From Pseudonocardia acidicola (GTDB lineage Bacteria > Actinomycetota > Actinomycetes > Mycobacteriales > Pseudonocardiaceae): DNA of 64,000 nt. The stretch lies in NCBI RefSeq assembly GCF_012911935.1, contig NZ_JAAXLA010000021.1, forward strand, positions 1 to 64,000, in the 5' to 3' direction. Below are positions 52,003 to 60,989 of this stretch, one piece after another; position 1 is the first letter of the stretch, and each line of letters starts with the position of its first letter. The position numbers were made by a program, and so were the translations under genes. Below the pieces are notes generated by a model. The model made no database searches, was not told where the DNA came from, and saw only the letters and a program-made list of their open reading frames with translations.

Positions 52003-53340
52003 TCAGGCGCTCCTGAAGTCGATCGACCGGACCCACTTGGTGCAGTGCACGCCCGGTAGCGCGGGCACGATGACGCGGGCCGGGTAGCCGTGGTCGGGGC
52101 TCAGATCCGCCCCGTCGACCTGCAGCGCGAGCAGCGAGTCCGGGTCGAGTACCTGCCCGGACGTCAGCGTGGCCTGGGCGAACGGGCCCTGCTCGAGCGA
52201 CCGGACGAACGCCGACGCGGGAGCGGGCACCCCGGCGAGCGCGGCGAGGTCGCGCAACCGCACGCCGGTCCAGTTCTGCGTCGTCGACCAGCCCTCGACA
52301 CACGCGATCGGCAACGTCGCGGTGTGCCGGGCCATCGCGGACAGCGCGACCCGGTCGAACTGGACGGCCTGCGGTCCACCGGTCAGCCGCAGCCGCCAAC
52401 CGGGGCCGGTCGCCGCCGCGGTGATGCCCGCCGCGGCGGCCGTCCGGTTGATCGGGAAGCCGTTCGGCCCGGTGCCCGGGTTGCGGCCGCGAGGCAGCAG
52501 CAGGGCCAGGTCCCGGGTGCGGCCGCCGACCGTCTGGCCTGCGGTCAGCACGGCCACGAAGACCATGCCGCCGCCGACCAGCGCGAGCGCGCCGCGGCGG
52601 CTCATGGTCGCGGGGGCCGGGTCCCGGGAGACGAGCCCGGTCCCGTCGAGGGGCTCGGGAACGGTCCGTGCCAGCGGGGTCCGCAGTTCGGTGCGCAACG
52701 ACCGGGACCGCAGCGAACGCGCCATCGTGGCGAACTTGAGCGTCACGTGCACCACGAACCCGGCGATGAACACCCAGGCGCCCCAGAAGTGCGCCAGGTA
52801 GAAGCTGAACCCGAACACGTAGTCGTACTGGATGTTGAGCAGGCCGGTGACGATCTCGAAGAGCAGCCCGCCGACGAGCATCAGCAGCGAGATCCGCTCC
52901 AGCACCTGCGCGAACGAGCGGGCCGGCGGCCACGCGAACAGCTTCGGGATGACCGACCACAGCTTCGCCAGCACCACCGGGATCAGGATCAGGCCGAGCC
53001 CGACGTGCAGCCCCTGGGTCAGCCGGAACAGCCACGACGGCCGGGTCGGCCAGTCGAACACCGGCAGTTGCAGCGGGCCGACGCCGGCGGGGATCGCCTG
53101 GCCGAACTGCGGGCCGTAGGCGAGGTAGTCGAGCAGCCCGGTCACGATGACCACCGGCAGCCCGATGAGCAGGACCAGGCCGAACACCGACGTCAGCCAC
53201 GGGCCGCGCAGCGGGCTGTGGAATCGGCTCAGCCGTTCGAGCCCGGGCGGTCTGCTGCGCTCCAGCGTCCGCCACAGACCCGCCGGGAACCCGGGCCCGG
53301 TCTGCGGGTCCGGTGCTGCGCGGTGATCGGTCGACGACAT
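52003..53340 (-). CDS. Cytochrome b561-molybdopterin oxidoreductase fusion
   Basis: A 445-residue protein joining a membrane cytochrome b domain (residues about 45-215, four helices with haem-type His in LTQGLHVGLGLILIP and YLAHFWGAWVFIAGFVVHVT) to a sulphite-oxidase-like molybdopterin domain (about 290-445). The molybdenum-ligand Cys is in LPIACVEGWSTTQNWTGVRL, and DHGYPARVIVPALPGVHCTK closes the domain. A further helix with RR (SRRGALALVGGGMVFVAVL) lies between the two. It could pass electrons between a periplasmic substrate and the quinone pool. ATG 53340 follows GGGGAG. It is divergent from a two-component system. Confidence 0.85.
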   Translation of the reverse strand: MSSTDHRAAPDPQTGPGFPAGLWRTLERSRPPGLERLSRFHSPLRGPWLTSVFGLVLLIGLPVVIVTGLLDYLAYGPQFGQAIPAGVGPLQLPVFDWPTRPSWLFRLTQGLHVGLGLILIPVVLAKLWSVIPKLFAWPPARSFAQVLERISLLMLVGGLLFEIVTGLLNIQYDYVFGFSFYLAHFWGAWVFIAGFVVHVTLKFATMARSLRSRSLRTELRTPLARTVPEPLDGTGLVSRDPAPATMSRRGALALVGGGMVFVAVLTAGQTVGGRTRDLALLLPRGRNPGTGPNGFPINRTAAAAGITAAATGPGWRLRLTGGPQAVQFDRVALSAMARHTATLPIACVEGWSTTQNWTGVRLRDLAALAGVPAPASAFVRSLEQGPFAQATLTSGQVLDPDSLLALQVDGADLSPDHGYPARVIVPALPGVHCTKWVRSIDFRSA

Positions 53341-53503
53341 GGATCTCCCCGGTTCGGCGCGACGACGGGTGCAGCGCCGACGCTAGAACCGCCCCGGCCC
53401 CGGCAGCTGCGCCGACGGCGATCGGTAAGCAAGCCCTAATGTCGCGGGTGCCGGTGGGCCTTACCGTCCGGTGACGACCGCCCCGGACGGCCCGCGCGGT
53501 CAC

Positions 53504-53509
53504 TAACCT
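53504..53509 (+). promoter_or_regulatory. Leaderless -10 box of the OmpR-type regulator
   Basis: TAACCT at 53504-53509 lies 7 nt before GTG 53517 in the 176-bp divergent region shared with the molybdopterin oxidoreductase. Confidence 0.45.
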
Positions 53510-53516
53510 CGCTCGG

Positions 53517-54218
53517 GTGAGCGGACGCGTGCTGGTCGTCGACGACGACACGACCGTCCGTGACGTCGTCGGACGCTACCTCGGTGACGCCGGGTACCAC
53601 GTGGACCTCGCCGCGGACGGGCCGACCGGGCTGCGTGCCGCCCAGGAGCGGCATCCGGACGTGATCGTGCTGGACCTGATGCTGCCCGGGCTCAGCGGCC
53701 TGGAGGTGTGCCGGGCGCTGCGCCGCAGCGGCGAGCACCCGCTGATCGTGATGTTGACGGCACTCGGCGAGGAGGACGACCGCGTCCTCGGTCTGGAACT
53801 CGGCGCCGACGACTACGTCACCAAGCCGTTCAGCCCGCGGGAGCTGGTGCTGCGCGTCGGCTCGGTGCTGCGCCGCTCGCGGCCCGGCGACGAGGGCGCG
53901 GCCGCCGTGCTCACCGACGGCGAGCTGCAGGTCGACCCGGCCGCCCGCCGCGCGGTGCTGGCGGGTACCCAGCTGGTGCTGACCAGCCGCGAGTTCGAGC
54001 TGCTCGCCTATCTGATGGCCCACCCCGGCCGGGCGTTCACCCGGGCCGAGCTGCTGGCCGAGGTGTGGGGCTGGGAGTTCGGCGACCAGTCGACGGTGAC
54101 GGTGCACGTCCGCCGGCTGCGCGAGAAGATCGAACTCGATCCGACCCGGCCGCGGCGGATCGCGACGATCTGGGGCACCGGCTACCGGTACGACCGTGCG
54201 GAGAGCCCATGGACGTGA
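53517..54218 (+). CDS. OmpR-family response regulator
   Basis: A 233-residue regulator. The receiver domain has VLVVDDDTTVRDVV, phosphoacceptor Asp in PDVIVLDLMLPGLSG and Lys in DDYVTKPFSPREL. The winged-helix effector has LTSREFELLAYLMAHPGRAF, QSTVTVHVRRLREKIE and WGTGYRYD. It overlaps its kinase by 10 nt. Divergent placement suggests it may control the neighbouring cytochrome b-molybdopterin gene, but no direct-repeat site is obvious. Confidence 0.93.
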   Translation: MSGRVLVVDDDTTVRDVVGRYLGDAGYHVDLAADGPTGLRAAQERHPDVIVLDLMLPGLSGLEVCRALRRSGEHPLIVMLTALGEEDDRVLGLELGADDYVTKPFSPRELVLRVGSVLRRSRPGDEGAAAVLTDGELQVDPAARRAVLAGTQLVLTSREFELLAYLMAHPGRAFTRAELLAEVWGWEFGDQSTVTVHVRRLREKIELDPTRPRRIATIWGTGYRYDRAESPWT

Positions 54219-55279
54219 TCGAGGAACTGCTGCGGGCGGCGCCGCTGGCGCTGCTGTTCTCGTTGCCGGTCGCACTCGCCGGGGGCCTGCTGCTGCAGCG
54301 GATGCGGACCCGGTCGCTGACCGCGGCGATGACGGCGCTGGTGCTGGTCCCGCTGCTGGCCGCGTTGATCGGCGTGCTCGGCGTCAGCGGATTCATGTAC
54401 TCCCCGCAGCTCGTCGGCACGATCGCGGTGTGCGCGGTGGTCGCGGCGGTGACGGTGCCCGCCGGGCTGCTGCTCGGCCGCCGGGTCGCCCGTGACGCCC
54501 TGTGGCAGCGGGAGGCCCGCGAGACCGAACGCCGGGCCGAGGCGTCGCGGCGCGAGCTGGTGGCCGGGATGAGCCACGACCTGCGCTCGCCGCTGGCCGG
54601 GATCCGCGGCATGACCGACGCCCTGCTCGACCGTGTCGTCAGCCGGCCCGACGAGGTCACCGAGTACCTGGAGCGGATCCGCCGCGAGGCGATCCGGATG
54701 ACCGGCATGGTCGAGGACCTGTTCCAGCTGTCCCGGGCCACCTCGGGTGCGCTGCGCCTGGAACCGGCCCGGCTGGCGCTCGCCGAGGTGGTGTCCGACG
54801 CCGTCGCGGCCGAGTCGGCGGCCGCCGCGGCCGCCGAGGTCGAGGTCGGGGCCGCGGATCCCGAGAGATGGCCGACGGTGCTGGGCAGCGACACCGAGCT
54901 GACCCGGGTCGTGCGCAACCTGCTGGCCAACGCGATCCGGCACACCCCGGGCGGCGGCCGGGTGCAGCTGTCGGCGGGGGCCCGTGACGGCATGGCGTGG
55001 CTGTGCGTGCAGGACGGGTGCGGTGGCATCCCCGAGCGCGACCTGGACCGCATCTTCGACGCCGGCTACCGGGGGAGCGCGGCCCGCACCCCCGACGAGA
55101 AGTCCGGAGCCGGTCTGGGGCTGGCGATCGCGCGCGCCCTGATGGAGGCCCAGCAGGGGCGCATCGAGGTCAGCAACCACGGGCCGGGCTGCCGGTTCGA
55201 GATCGTGCTGCCCCTCGACGACCGGGCGCCCGCCGAGACCCGGTTCGCGATGACGGGTCGATCTGCTGAGGCGGAATGA
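54209..55279 (+). CDS. Sensor histidine kinase, partner of the OmpR-type regulator
   Basis: A 356-residue kinase with two membrane helix groups (residues about 8-28 and 38-90) and almost no external sensor loop, so it may sense within the membrane. The phosphoacceptor His is in LVAGMSHDLRSPLAGIRGM. The ATPase domain shows VVRNLLANAIRHTPGGG (N box), VQDGCGGIPERDLDRIFDAG and KSGAGLGLAIARALMEAQQG. ATG 54209 lies inside the regulator's end. N and G boxes are intact. Confidence 0.9.
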   Translation: MDVIEELLRAAPLALLFSLPVALAGGLLLQRMRTRSLTAAMTALVLVPLLAALIGVLGVSGFMYSPQLVGTIAVCAVVAAVTVPAGLLLGRRVARDALWQREARETERRAEASRRELVAGMSHDLRSPLAGIRGMTDALLDRVVSRPDEVTEYLERIRREAIRMTGMVEDLFQLSRATSGALRLEPARLALAEVVSDAVAAESAAAAAAEVEVGAADPERWPTVLGSDTELTRVVRNLLANAIRHTPGGGRVQLSAGARDGMAWLCVQDGCGGIPERDLDRIFDAGYRGSAARTPDEKSGAGLGLAIARALMEAQQGRIEVSNHGPGCRFEIVLPLDDRAPAETRFAMTGRSAEAE

Positions 55280-55379
55280 ATTCCGCCGGCCCGTCGCGTA
55301 TTCGGACGAGCCGGCCCGGGGTGGCGCGGGCGTCGTCGGTGGTGGCCATGGTGCCGACCAGCCCACTGACCGGTTCGCC

Positions 55380-56081
55380 TCACCCGGCCTCACCGAGCGT
55401 GCCCCCCGCGGTCAGGGCAGGCAGCGCGGCCAGGGCGGCGGCGAACCGGGTCGACGGCGCCGAACGGCCGACGACGACCGCGTCCGCGGCGGTGTCCACG
55501 TCGGTCAGCTCAGGCAGGGTGGCGACCTGCAGCCCGGCCGCGCGCAACACCCCCAGCGTGCGCTCCCCGGTGTCGGCGCGGGAGGTGGGCACCCCGGCCA
55601 GTACGGCTGCCCAGCGCGGATCGCGCAGGCCCAGGGCCCACCAGCCGCCGTCGGCGGCCGGGCCGAGCACGGCGTCGACACCGGGATGCCACAACCGGTC
55701 GAGACACCCGGTGAGCAGCGCGGCATCGACCTGCGGGGTGTCCATGCCGAGCAGCAGTGTCGGCAGGCCGGGCAGCAGGGCAGCGGTGTCGGCATGCGCT
55801 GCGGCGATGCGTTCGCCCAGGTCGGCGCCTCGCTGGGCGGGGGTGGGCGTGTCGCGTAGCGCCTCGGCCAGCTCGGCGGCGCGCACGGCGTGCTCCAGCC
55901 GGCCGGTCAGCGCGACGACGGGCCGGCCGCCGGCGATCCCGCGGACGGCGTCGAGGGTGTCCAGGAATGCGGCGGCCGCGAGGTCGGCGGCCTGTTCGGC
56001 CGTGGCGGGAGGGCAGAGCCTGGTCTTGACCCGTCCGGGTTCCGGGGCCTTGGCCAGCACGATCAGGGCCACGCCCCTCAC
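55380..56081 (-). CDS. TIGR04282-type glycosyltransferase (DUF2064)
   Basis: A 233-residue nucleotidyl/glycosyltransferase-fold protein. VALIVLAKAPEPGRVKTRLCPP is the family hallmark, and LLLGMDTPQVDAALLTGCLD and VLGPAADGGWWALGLR follow the expected metal and sugar-nucleotide positions. The usual partner of this family is a GT2 glycosyltransferase, which is exactly the adjacent upstream gene. GTG 56081 overlaps that gene's stop by GTGA. Confidence 0.85.
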   Translation of the reverse strand: MRGVALIVLAKAPEPGRVKTRLCPPATAEQAADLAAAAFLDTLDAVRGIAGGRPVVALTGRLEHAVRAAELAEALRDTPTPAQRGADLGERIAAAHADTAALLPGLPTLLLGMDTPQVDAALLTGCLDRLWHPGVDAVLGPAADGGWWALGLRDPRWAAVLAGVPTSRADTGERTLGVLRAAGLQVATLPELTDVDTAADAVVVGRSAPSTRFAAALAALPALTAGGTLGEAG

Positions 56082-56749
56082 CGGAGCAGCCCAGCCATGT
56101 CGCGGACGGCGCGCAGCGTGCCCTTCACCGAGCCGGACACCTTCGACGTGCCGCCGGCGCGCCGGTGATAGGCCACGTCCAGCTCCAGCAGCCGCCAGTG
56201 GGCGGCGCCCGCGCGCAGCAGCAGCTCCAGCGGGTAGCCGAAGGCACGGTCGGTGATGCCGAGATCCAGCAGCGCCTGCCGGCGGGCGACCCGGATCGCC
56301 GCGATGTCGTGCACCGGGACACCGCGGCGGCGCAGCAGGGCCGCGATCACGGCGTTGCCGGCCCGGGCGTGCCAGGGCCAGACACCCGGTGAGTCGGGGA
56401 CGCGGCGGCCGACGGCCATGTCGGCCCGGCCCGACCGGACGGCGTCGGCCATCGGCTCGAGCACCGCCGGGTCCAGGGAACCGTCGCCGTCGAGCACGGC
56501 GACGAGCTCACCCGTCGCGGCCTCAAGGCCGGCGTGCACGGCAGCGCCGTAGCCGCGCCGCGGTTCGACGACGACCCGGGCCCCGTGGGCGGCCGCCACC
56601 GCGGCCGTACCGTCCGTCGAACCGTTGTCGACCACGAGCACCGGCCAGCCGGCGGGCAGCGCGCGCAGCACGGACGGCAACGCGTCTGCCTCGTCGAGGC
56701 ACGGAAGCACGATCTCGGGGGTGCCCGCCACGCCGAGATCTTCGGGCAC
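56078..56749 (-). CDS. GT2-family glycosyltransferase
   Basis: A 223-residue GT-A glycosyltransferase. EIVLPCLDEADALPSVLRAL, VLVVDNGSTDGTAAVAAAHG, GYGAAVHAGLEAATGELVAV and LDGDGSLDP (metal-binding D-x-D type) are in order, followed by the VGRRV and R-x-x-GTSKVSGS acceptor-side motifs found in dolichyl-phosphate mannose-type enzymes. No C-terminal membrane helices are present. GTG 56749 follows GGAG at about 9 nt. With the downstream TIGR04282 gene it forms a two-gene unit. Confidence 0.85.
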   Translation of the reverse strand: MPEDLGVAGTPEIVLPCLDEADALPSVLRALPAGWPVLVVDNGSTDGTAAVAAAHGARVVVEPRRGYGAAVHAGLEAATGELVAVLDGDGSLDPAVLEPMADAVRSGRADMAVGRRVPDSPGVWPWHARAGNAVIAALLRRRGVPVHDIAAIRVARRQALLDLGITDRAFGYPLELLLRAGAAHWRLLELDVAYHRRAGGTSKVSGSVKGTLRAVRDMAGLLR

Positions 56750-56810
56750 CGTGGCCGCTCCGGGTCGGCGAATCGTGCTTGCCGATCGGTGACGTCCCTT
56801 TTGCGGCGGG

Positions 56811-57872
56811 TCACGACCGCCCGGCCGGCTCCCTGAGCGGATCGGTGGCGAACGCGGCCACCCCTTCGGTGAACCCGATCCGGGCGGAGAAGCCGAGCCG
56901 GCGCCGGGCCAGTGCGGGATCGGCCACCACGTGCCGCACGTCCCCGGGCCGGGCACCGCCGACGATCACCGGTTCGGGTCCGCCCATCTGTGCGGCGAGC
57001 GTGCCGGCCAGGTCGCCAATGGTGTGTGGCTCGCCGGAGCAGACGTTCACCGCGGCGAACCCCTCCGGGGGCGGGTCGGCGGTCAGCGCGAGCGCGTTGG
57101 CCGCGGCGACGTCGGTGACGTGCACGAAGTCACGGCGCTGGGCGCCGTCCTCGAACACCCGTGGCGGCTCGCCCCGCTCCAGCGCCGAGCGGAAGATCGA
57201 CGCGACCCCGGCGTAGGGGGTGTCGCGGGGCATCCGCGGGCCGTAGACGTTGTGGTAGCGCAGCGACCAGACCGAGCCGCCGGTCTGTCGTGCCCAGGCG
57301 CCGGCCAGGTACTCCTGGGCGAGCTTGGTGGCCGCGTAGGTGCTGCGCGGGTCCAGCGGCGCGCCCTCACCGACCAGACCGGGCACCAGGTCGCGCCCGC
57401 ACGCCGGGCACGGCGGCTCGTAGCGGCCGGCGTCGAGGTCGGCGCGCCGGCGCGGGCCCGGCCGGACGGCGCCGTGCTCGGGGCAGTCGTAGCGGCCCTC
57501 GCCGTAGACCACCATCGAGCCGGCCAGCAGCAACCGGTCGACCCCGGCGGCATACATCTCCGCCAGCAGCACCGCGGTGCCCAGATCGTTGTGCGCGGCG
57601 TACCCGGGGGCGTCCGACGGGTCGATCCCGTGCCCCACCATGGCGGCCTGGTGGCAGACCGCGTCCATCCCGGACAGCAGCCTGCGGACCAGCGCGGCGT
57701 CACGCAGGTCGCCGCGGACCAGCTCGTGCCCGCCGCTCCACGGCGCCGGGTGGTCACCGTGGGCCTGCGCAAGCAGGGTGTCGAGCAGCAGCACGTCGTG
57801 GCCGTCGGCGGTCAGCCGGTCGGCGATGTGCGACCCGATGAACCCGGCGCCACCGGTGATGAGAACCCGCAT
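56811..57872 (-). CDS. NAD-dependent sugar-nucleotide epimerase (dTDP-L-rhamnose 4-epimerase-like)
   Basis: A 353-residue extended SDR. VLITGGAGFIGSHIADRL binds NAD. The catalytic Ser/Tyr/Lys set is in LLAGSMVVYGEG and STYAATKLAQEYL. Between them is an insertion with two cysteine pairs (YDCPEHG and CPACGRD), a zinc-ribbon-like feature known from dTDP-L-rhamnose 4-epimerases. It would provide a sugar donor for surface glycans. The start is leaderless: TAGCCT on the minus strand (57879-57884), 6 nt, then ATG 57872. It is upstream of the two glycosyltransferase-type genes. Confidence 0.85.
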   Translation of the reverse strand: MRVLITGGAGFIGSHIADRLTADGHDVLLLDTLLAQAHGDHPAPWSGGHELVRGDLRDAALVRRLLSGMDAVCHQAAMVGHGIDPSDAPGYAAHNDLGTAVLLAEMYAAGVDRLLLAGSMVVYGEGRYDCPEHGAVRPGPRRRADLDAGRYEPPCPACGRDLVPGLVGEGAPLDPRSTYAATKLAQEYLAGAWARQTGGSVWSLRYHNVYGPRMPRDTPYAGVASIFRSALERGEPPRVFEDGAQRRDFVHVTDVAAANALALTADPPPEGFAAVNVCSGEPHTIGDLAGTLAAQMGGPEPVIVGGARPGDVRHVVADPALARRRLGFSARIGFTEGVAAFATDPLREPAGRS

Positions 57873-57881
57873 CCGCCGAGG

Positions 57882-60479
57882 CTAGAGCGCCCGGGCGGGG
57901 GCGGCCCGGAACGGGCCGACCGGTTCCGCGCCTGACAGCGGCCGTGGACGCCCGCGCCGGCCCAGCACCGCCGCGGCCACGCGGGCGGCCCAGCGGACGA
58001 TCAGCCAGCCGCCGATCCCGGCCGCCAGACTCAGCACGACGACCACCGCGGGCGGGACGTGCGGGAGCAGCTCGGGGTAGACCGCGTAGTGCGTGAGATA
58101 GATGGACAGCGAGGCGCCGGCGAGCAACGCCAGGACCCGCGGGGCCGGCCGCGGCAGCACGATGCGGGGGCGCAGGAGCACCAGCAGCAGGCCGCCGGCG
58201 ACGATCGCCTCGCGGACCGGGTCGCCGAAGAAGCCCGGCAGGAGCACGAGCACGAGGGCGCCCACCACCGCCCGTTGCGCGGCCGTCCGCGAGCGCCCGG
58301 CCAGCCAGCCCAGCGCGAAGATCCACAGCACCAGGTGCAGGCTCATGAAGAGCGCGGAGAACTCGTTGCCGGGGCCGCCGTAGCCGCGAGCCACCAGCGC
58401 GACGGCCAGCACCGTCAGCGCGAACCCGAACGGGTGGGCGTGCTCGAAGCGGCGGACGGCCGGGACCGAGAACAGCAGCGCCGCCAGCGCGAGGATCTGG
58501 ACCAGGCTCTCCACGAACCAGTAATTCCAGAAGCCCGGGTCGAGGTAGGCGTTGAGCAGGGCGATGTTGCGCAACCTGACGTGGTCCTCGGTCGCCGCCA
58601 GCCAGCTGATCCACAGGACCGTCGGGACCGCGATGCGGGCGAGGCTTCTGCCGATGCGCCGGGGAAACCCCCACCCCGCCACCGGGACCAGAGTGAATCG
58701 CGCGAAGGAGTAGCCGGACAGCGCGAGCAGCAGGTGTGCTCCGCCCAGTACGTGCAGCGCGCCGACGTGGGACGCGACGACCAGGACGATGCTCACGGCG
58801 CGGAGCGCGACGGCCGTCTCCATGGCCCGGCCGAACCGCCGCCGGCGCCGGGCCCGCTCCAGCTCCGTGACGGTCAGGACGTGCCAGTCCTCGGGAAGGC
58901 AGCCCAGGACGTCCTCGAGCGCCACGGACATCTCCACGTAGGACAGCGAGTCGCCGCCGAGGCTGACGAAGCTGGCGTCGCCGTCGACGTCCGGCTCGCC
59001 GAGCACGCGCACGAACACGGCCCGGACCGATCGCTCGCGCGCCCGGCGCAGACGGCCCAGCGCCCGGACCGGCCCCCGGGTGGTGCCGGCGAAGCTTCCG
59101 GCATCGGCCCGGGCGCGCTCGCCCAGGGTCCGATAGTCGATCTTGCCGTTGCCGAGCCGGGGCAGTTCGTCGACGGTGATCGTGCGGATGCAGCCGACCG
59201 GAAGCCCCAGCCGGGCGCTGACGGTCCGGAGCACGTGGCCGGCATCGGCGCCGGTCACGGCGACGATCAGCCCGTCGTCGGTGCCGGTGCACGCGGCGGT
59301 GATGCCCGCGTCCGCGAGGATCCGCTCGACGCGGTCCAGGTCGATCCGCAGTCCGAGAAGCTTGACGAACCGGCTCTTGCGTCCGATCACCTCGTACAAC
59401 CCGTCCGGGGTCCGGCGGGCGATGTCGCCGGTCGCGAGCACGTCGACCGTGCGGCCCAGCGCGAGATCGGCCGGGCCGTGCGCGTACCCGAGCATGACGT
59501 TGGGTCCGCTGTAGACCAACTCGCCCTCATCCGCGCGGCCGGTGGACACCAGCTCGAAGGAGCCGCCCGGCACCGGAACGCCGATCGCGGACGGATGCGA
59601 GGCGGTCAGGCCCGGCGGGAGGTACGCCATCCGCGCCGTCGCCTCGGTCTGGCCGTACATGACGAACAGGTCCCATCCCGTGCGCTCGCCGAGTTCGGCG
59701 AAGCGCCGCACCTGGTGGGCGGGCAGCCGGCCGCCCGCCTGTGTGACGTAGCGCAGGCTCGGCAGCTCGAGCCGGTCGAAGCCGATGCGGTCGAGCAGGT
59801 CGAAGGTGTGCGGCACGCCGTGCAGGCTGGTGGCCCGGTGCTCCCGGAAAGCCGACCAGAAGCACGGATCGACCACGGAGTGCTTCGACAGGATCAGCGC
59901 GGCCCCGCACAGCAGGTTGCTGTTGACCACCGACAGGCCGTAGCAGTAGTGCAACGGCAACGACACGACCGCCCGATCGGTGTCCCGGATGCCCAGGTAC
60001 TGCGCGATCGAGGCCGCGTTCGCCTGCACGTTCGCCGCCGACAGCCGGACCAGCTTCGGCGAGCCCGTCGAGCCCGAGGTGGACAGCAACAGGGCGAGTT
60101 CGGGGTGCAGGGTGTGGGCCGACCCCGGACGCCGTTCGTGCAGCTGCCAGCCGCCGGCGGTGGGCGAGAGCACCACATCCGGGTCGTAGGCGGCGACGAG
60201 CGCGTCCCGATGGTGCCGGTCGTCGGCCGAGGCGAGCAGCACCGGGTGTCCGCCCTGCAGCGCGGCGAGATAGGTGACGAGCGGTTCCACGTCGTTGGAC
60301 GCGGCGATCAGCACCAGCCTGCGCACGCTGCCGAGGCGATCCGCCACGTCCGACACCCGCGCCGCCAGTTGCCGATAGCTGATCTCGGTCCCGTCGGGCG
60401 CCACGACGGCCGGCCGGTCGCCGTAGGCCTGCAGCTGATGGACGAACGGCACGCCGCGGCTGGACGCAGTTTCACTCAC
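57882..60479 (-). CDS. Adenylation-carrier-membrane acyltransferase fusion protein
   Basis: An 865-residue three-part protein. Residues 1-455 are an ANL adenylation domain: P-loop STSGSTGSPK (133-142), YGQTEAT (275-281), TGDIARR and the catalytic Lys446 in GNGKIDYR. Residues about 475-545 are an acyl/peptidyl carrier with the pantetheine Ser511 in SLGGDSLS. Residues 550-840 are a polytopic acyltransferase-3-like domain with about ten helices and His571 in VVASHVGALH. It could activate an acid, load it on its own carrier and transfer it to a sugar or lipid at the membrane. GTG 60479 begins MSETASS. An iron-box-like site lies 13 nt upstream. Confidence 0.82.
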   Translation of the reverse strand: MSETASSRGVPFVHQLQAYGDRPAVVAPDGTEISYRQLAARVSDVADRLGSVRRLVLIAASNDVEPLVTYLAALQGGHPVLLASADDRHHRDALVAAYDPDVVLSPTAGGWQLHERRPGSAHTLHPELALLLSTSGSTGSPKLVRLSAANVQANAASIAQYLGIRDTDRAVVSLPLHYCYGLSVVNSNLLCGAALILSKHSVVDPCFWSAFREHRATSLHGVPHTFDLLDRIGFDRLELPSLRYVTQAGGRLPAHQVRRFAELGERTGWDLFVMYGQTEATARMAYLPPGLTASHPSAIGVPVPGGSFELVSTGRADEGELVYSGPNVMLGYAHGPADLALGRTVDVLATGDIARRTPDGLYEVIGRKSRFVKLLGLRIDLDRVERILADAGITAACTGTDDGLIVAVTGADAGHVLRTVSARLGLPVGCIRTITVDELPRLGNGKIDYRTLGERARADAGSFAGTTRGPVRALGRLRRARERSVRAVFVRVLGEPDVDGDASFVSLGGDSLSYVEMSVALEDVLGCLPEDWHVLTVTELERARRRRRFGRAMETAVALRAVSIVLVVASHVGALHVLGGAHLLLALSGYSFARFTLVPVAGWGFPRRIGRSLARIAVPTVLWISWLAATEDHVRLRNIALLNAYLDPGFWNYWFVESLVQILALAALLFSVPAVRRFEHAHPFGFALTVLAVALVARGYGGPGNEFSALFMSLHLVLWIFALGWLAGRSRTAAQRAVVGALVLVLLPGFFGDPVREAIVAGGLLLVLLRPRIVLPRPAPRVLALLAGASLSIYLTHYAVYPELLPHVPPAVVVVLSLAAGIGGWLIVRWAARVAAAVLGRRGRPRPLSGAEPVGPFRAAPARAL

Positions 60480-60491
60480 CCTGTCATTACA

Positions 60492-60510
60492 TAAGTGGAG
60501 CCTTACTTAA
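60492..60510. promoter_or_regulatory. Iron-box-like (DtxR/IdeR-type) site before the fusion gene
   Basis: On the minus strand TTAAGTAAGGCTCCACTTA matches 13 of 19 positions of the IdeR/DmdR consensus TTAGGTTAGGCTAACCTAA, including the central AGGCT. It contains the inverted repeat TAAGT/ACTTA and sits in an AT-rich island 13 nt before the start, where a repressor would overlap the promoter. Confidence 0.5.
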
Positions 60511-60538
60511 ACAAGCGTCATGTGAGGTTCCAGCGGCC

Positions 60539-60988
60539 TCACACCGGCCAGAAGTAGGGCAGCCTGGGATCGTCGGCGCCGAACAGCGGTTCGTAGTGGG
60601 CGACGTCCTTGCGCAGCAGCGCGGCCCGGTGGCTGCGGTGCAGCCGGTCATCGCCGAGCCAGTCCGGGAGCGCGCCGGCCGCGGCGAGCTCGGCCTGCGG
60701 CCGCGGCGGTGGCAGGCCCGCCGCGGCCAGCTCGGCACGGATCGAGTCGGCGACGGTGTCGGGCCGGCCGCGCGCGGTCCACTCCGCGCACACGGCCAGC
60801 CCGTAGCACGCCACCCCCTCGGCGTGCCCCTCCCACATCCGGACGGCGGGGTGATGCTTGAAGCCGTAGTGATCCCGCAGCAGCGCGCGCAGCACCTGCA
60901 GCGCCTCGGCCCGCTGCCTGCCGAGCCGCCGGTCGTCCAGGGCGGCGGCGCTCGCGGCGAAGTCGGGGGAGGGCAGGAAGGTCTGCAC
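60539..60988 (-). CDS. MSMEG_6728-family (pyrimidine dimer DNA glycosylase-like) protein
   Basis: A 149-residue protein. MQTFLPSPDFAASAAALDDR, RRLGRQRAEALQVLRAL, HPAVRMWEGHAEGVACYGLA and SHRAALLRKDVAHYEPLF match the MSMEG_6728 family, which shares sequence with T4 endonuclease V-type pyrimidine dimer glycosylases. Its action on DNA is not proven. GTG 60988 lies 1 base after the stop of the upstream gene, so the two form an operon. Confidence 0.8.
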   Translation of the reverse strand: MQTFLPSPDFAASAAALDDRRLGRQRAEALQVLRALLRDHYGFKHHPAVRMWEGHAEGVACYGLAVCAEWTARGRPDTVADSIRAELAAAGLPPPRPQAELAAAGALPDWLGDDRLHRSHRAALLRKDVAHYEPLFGADDPRLPYFWPV

Positions 60989-60989
60989 G

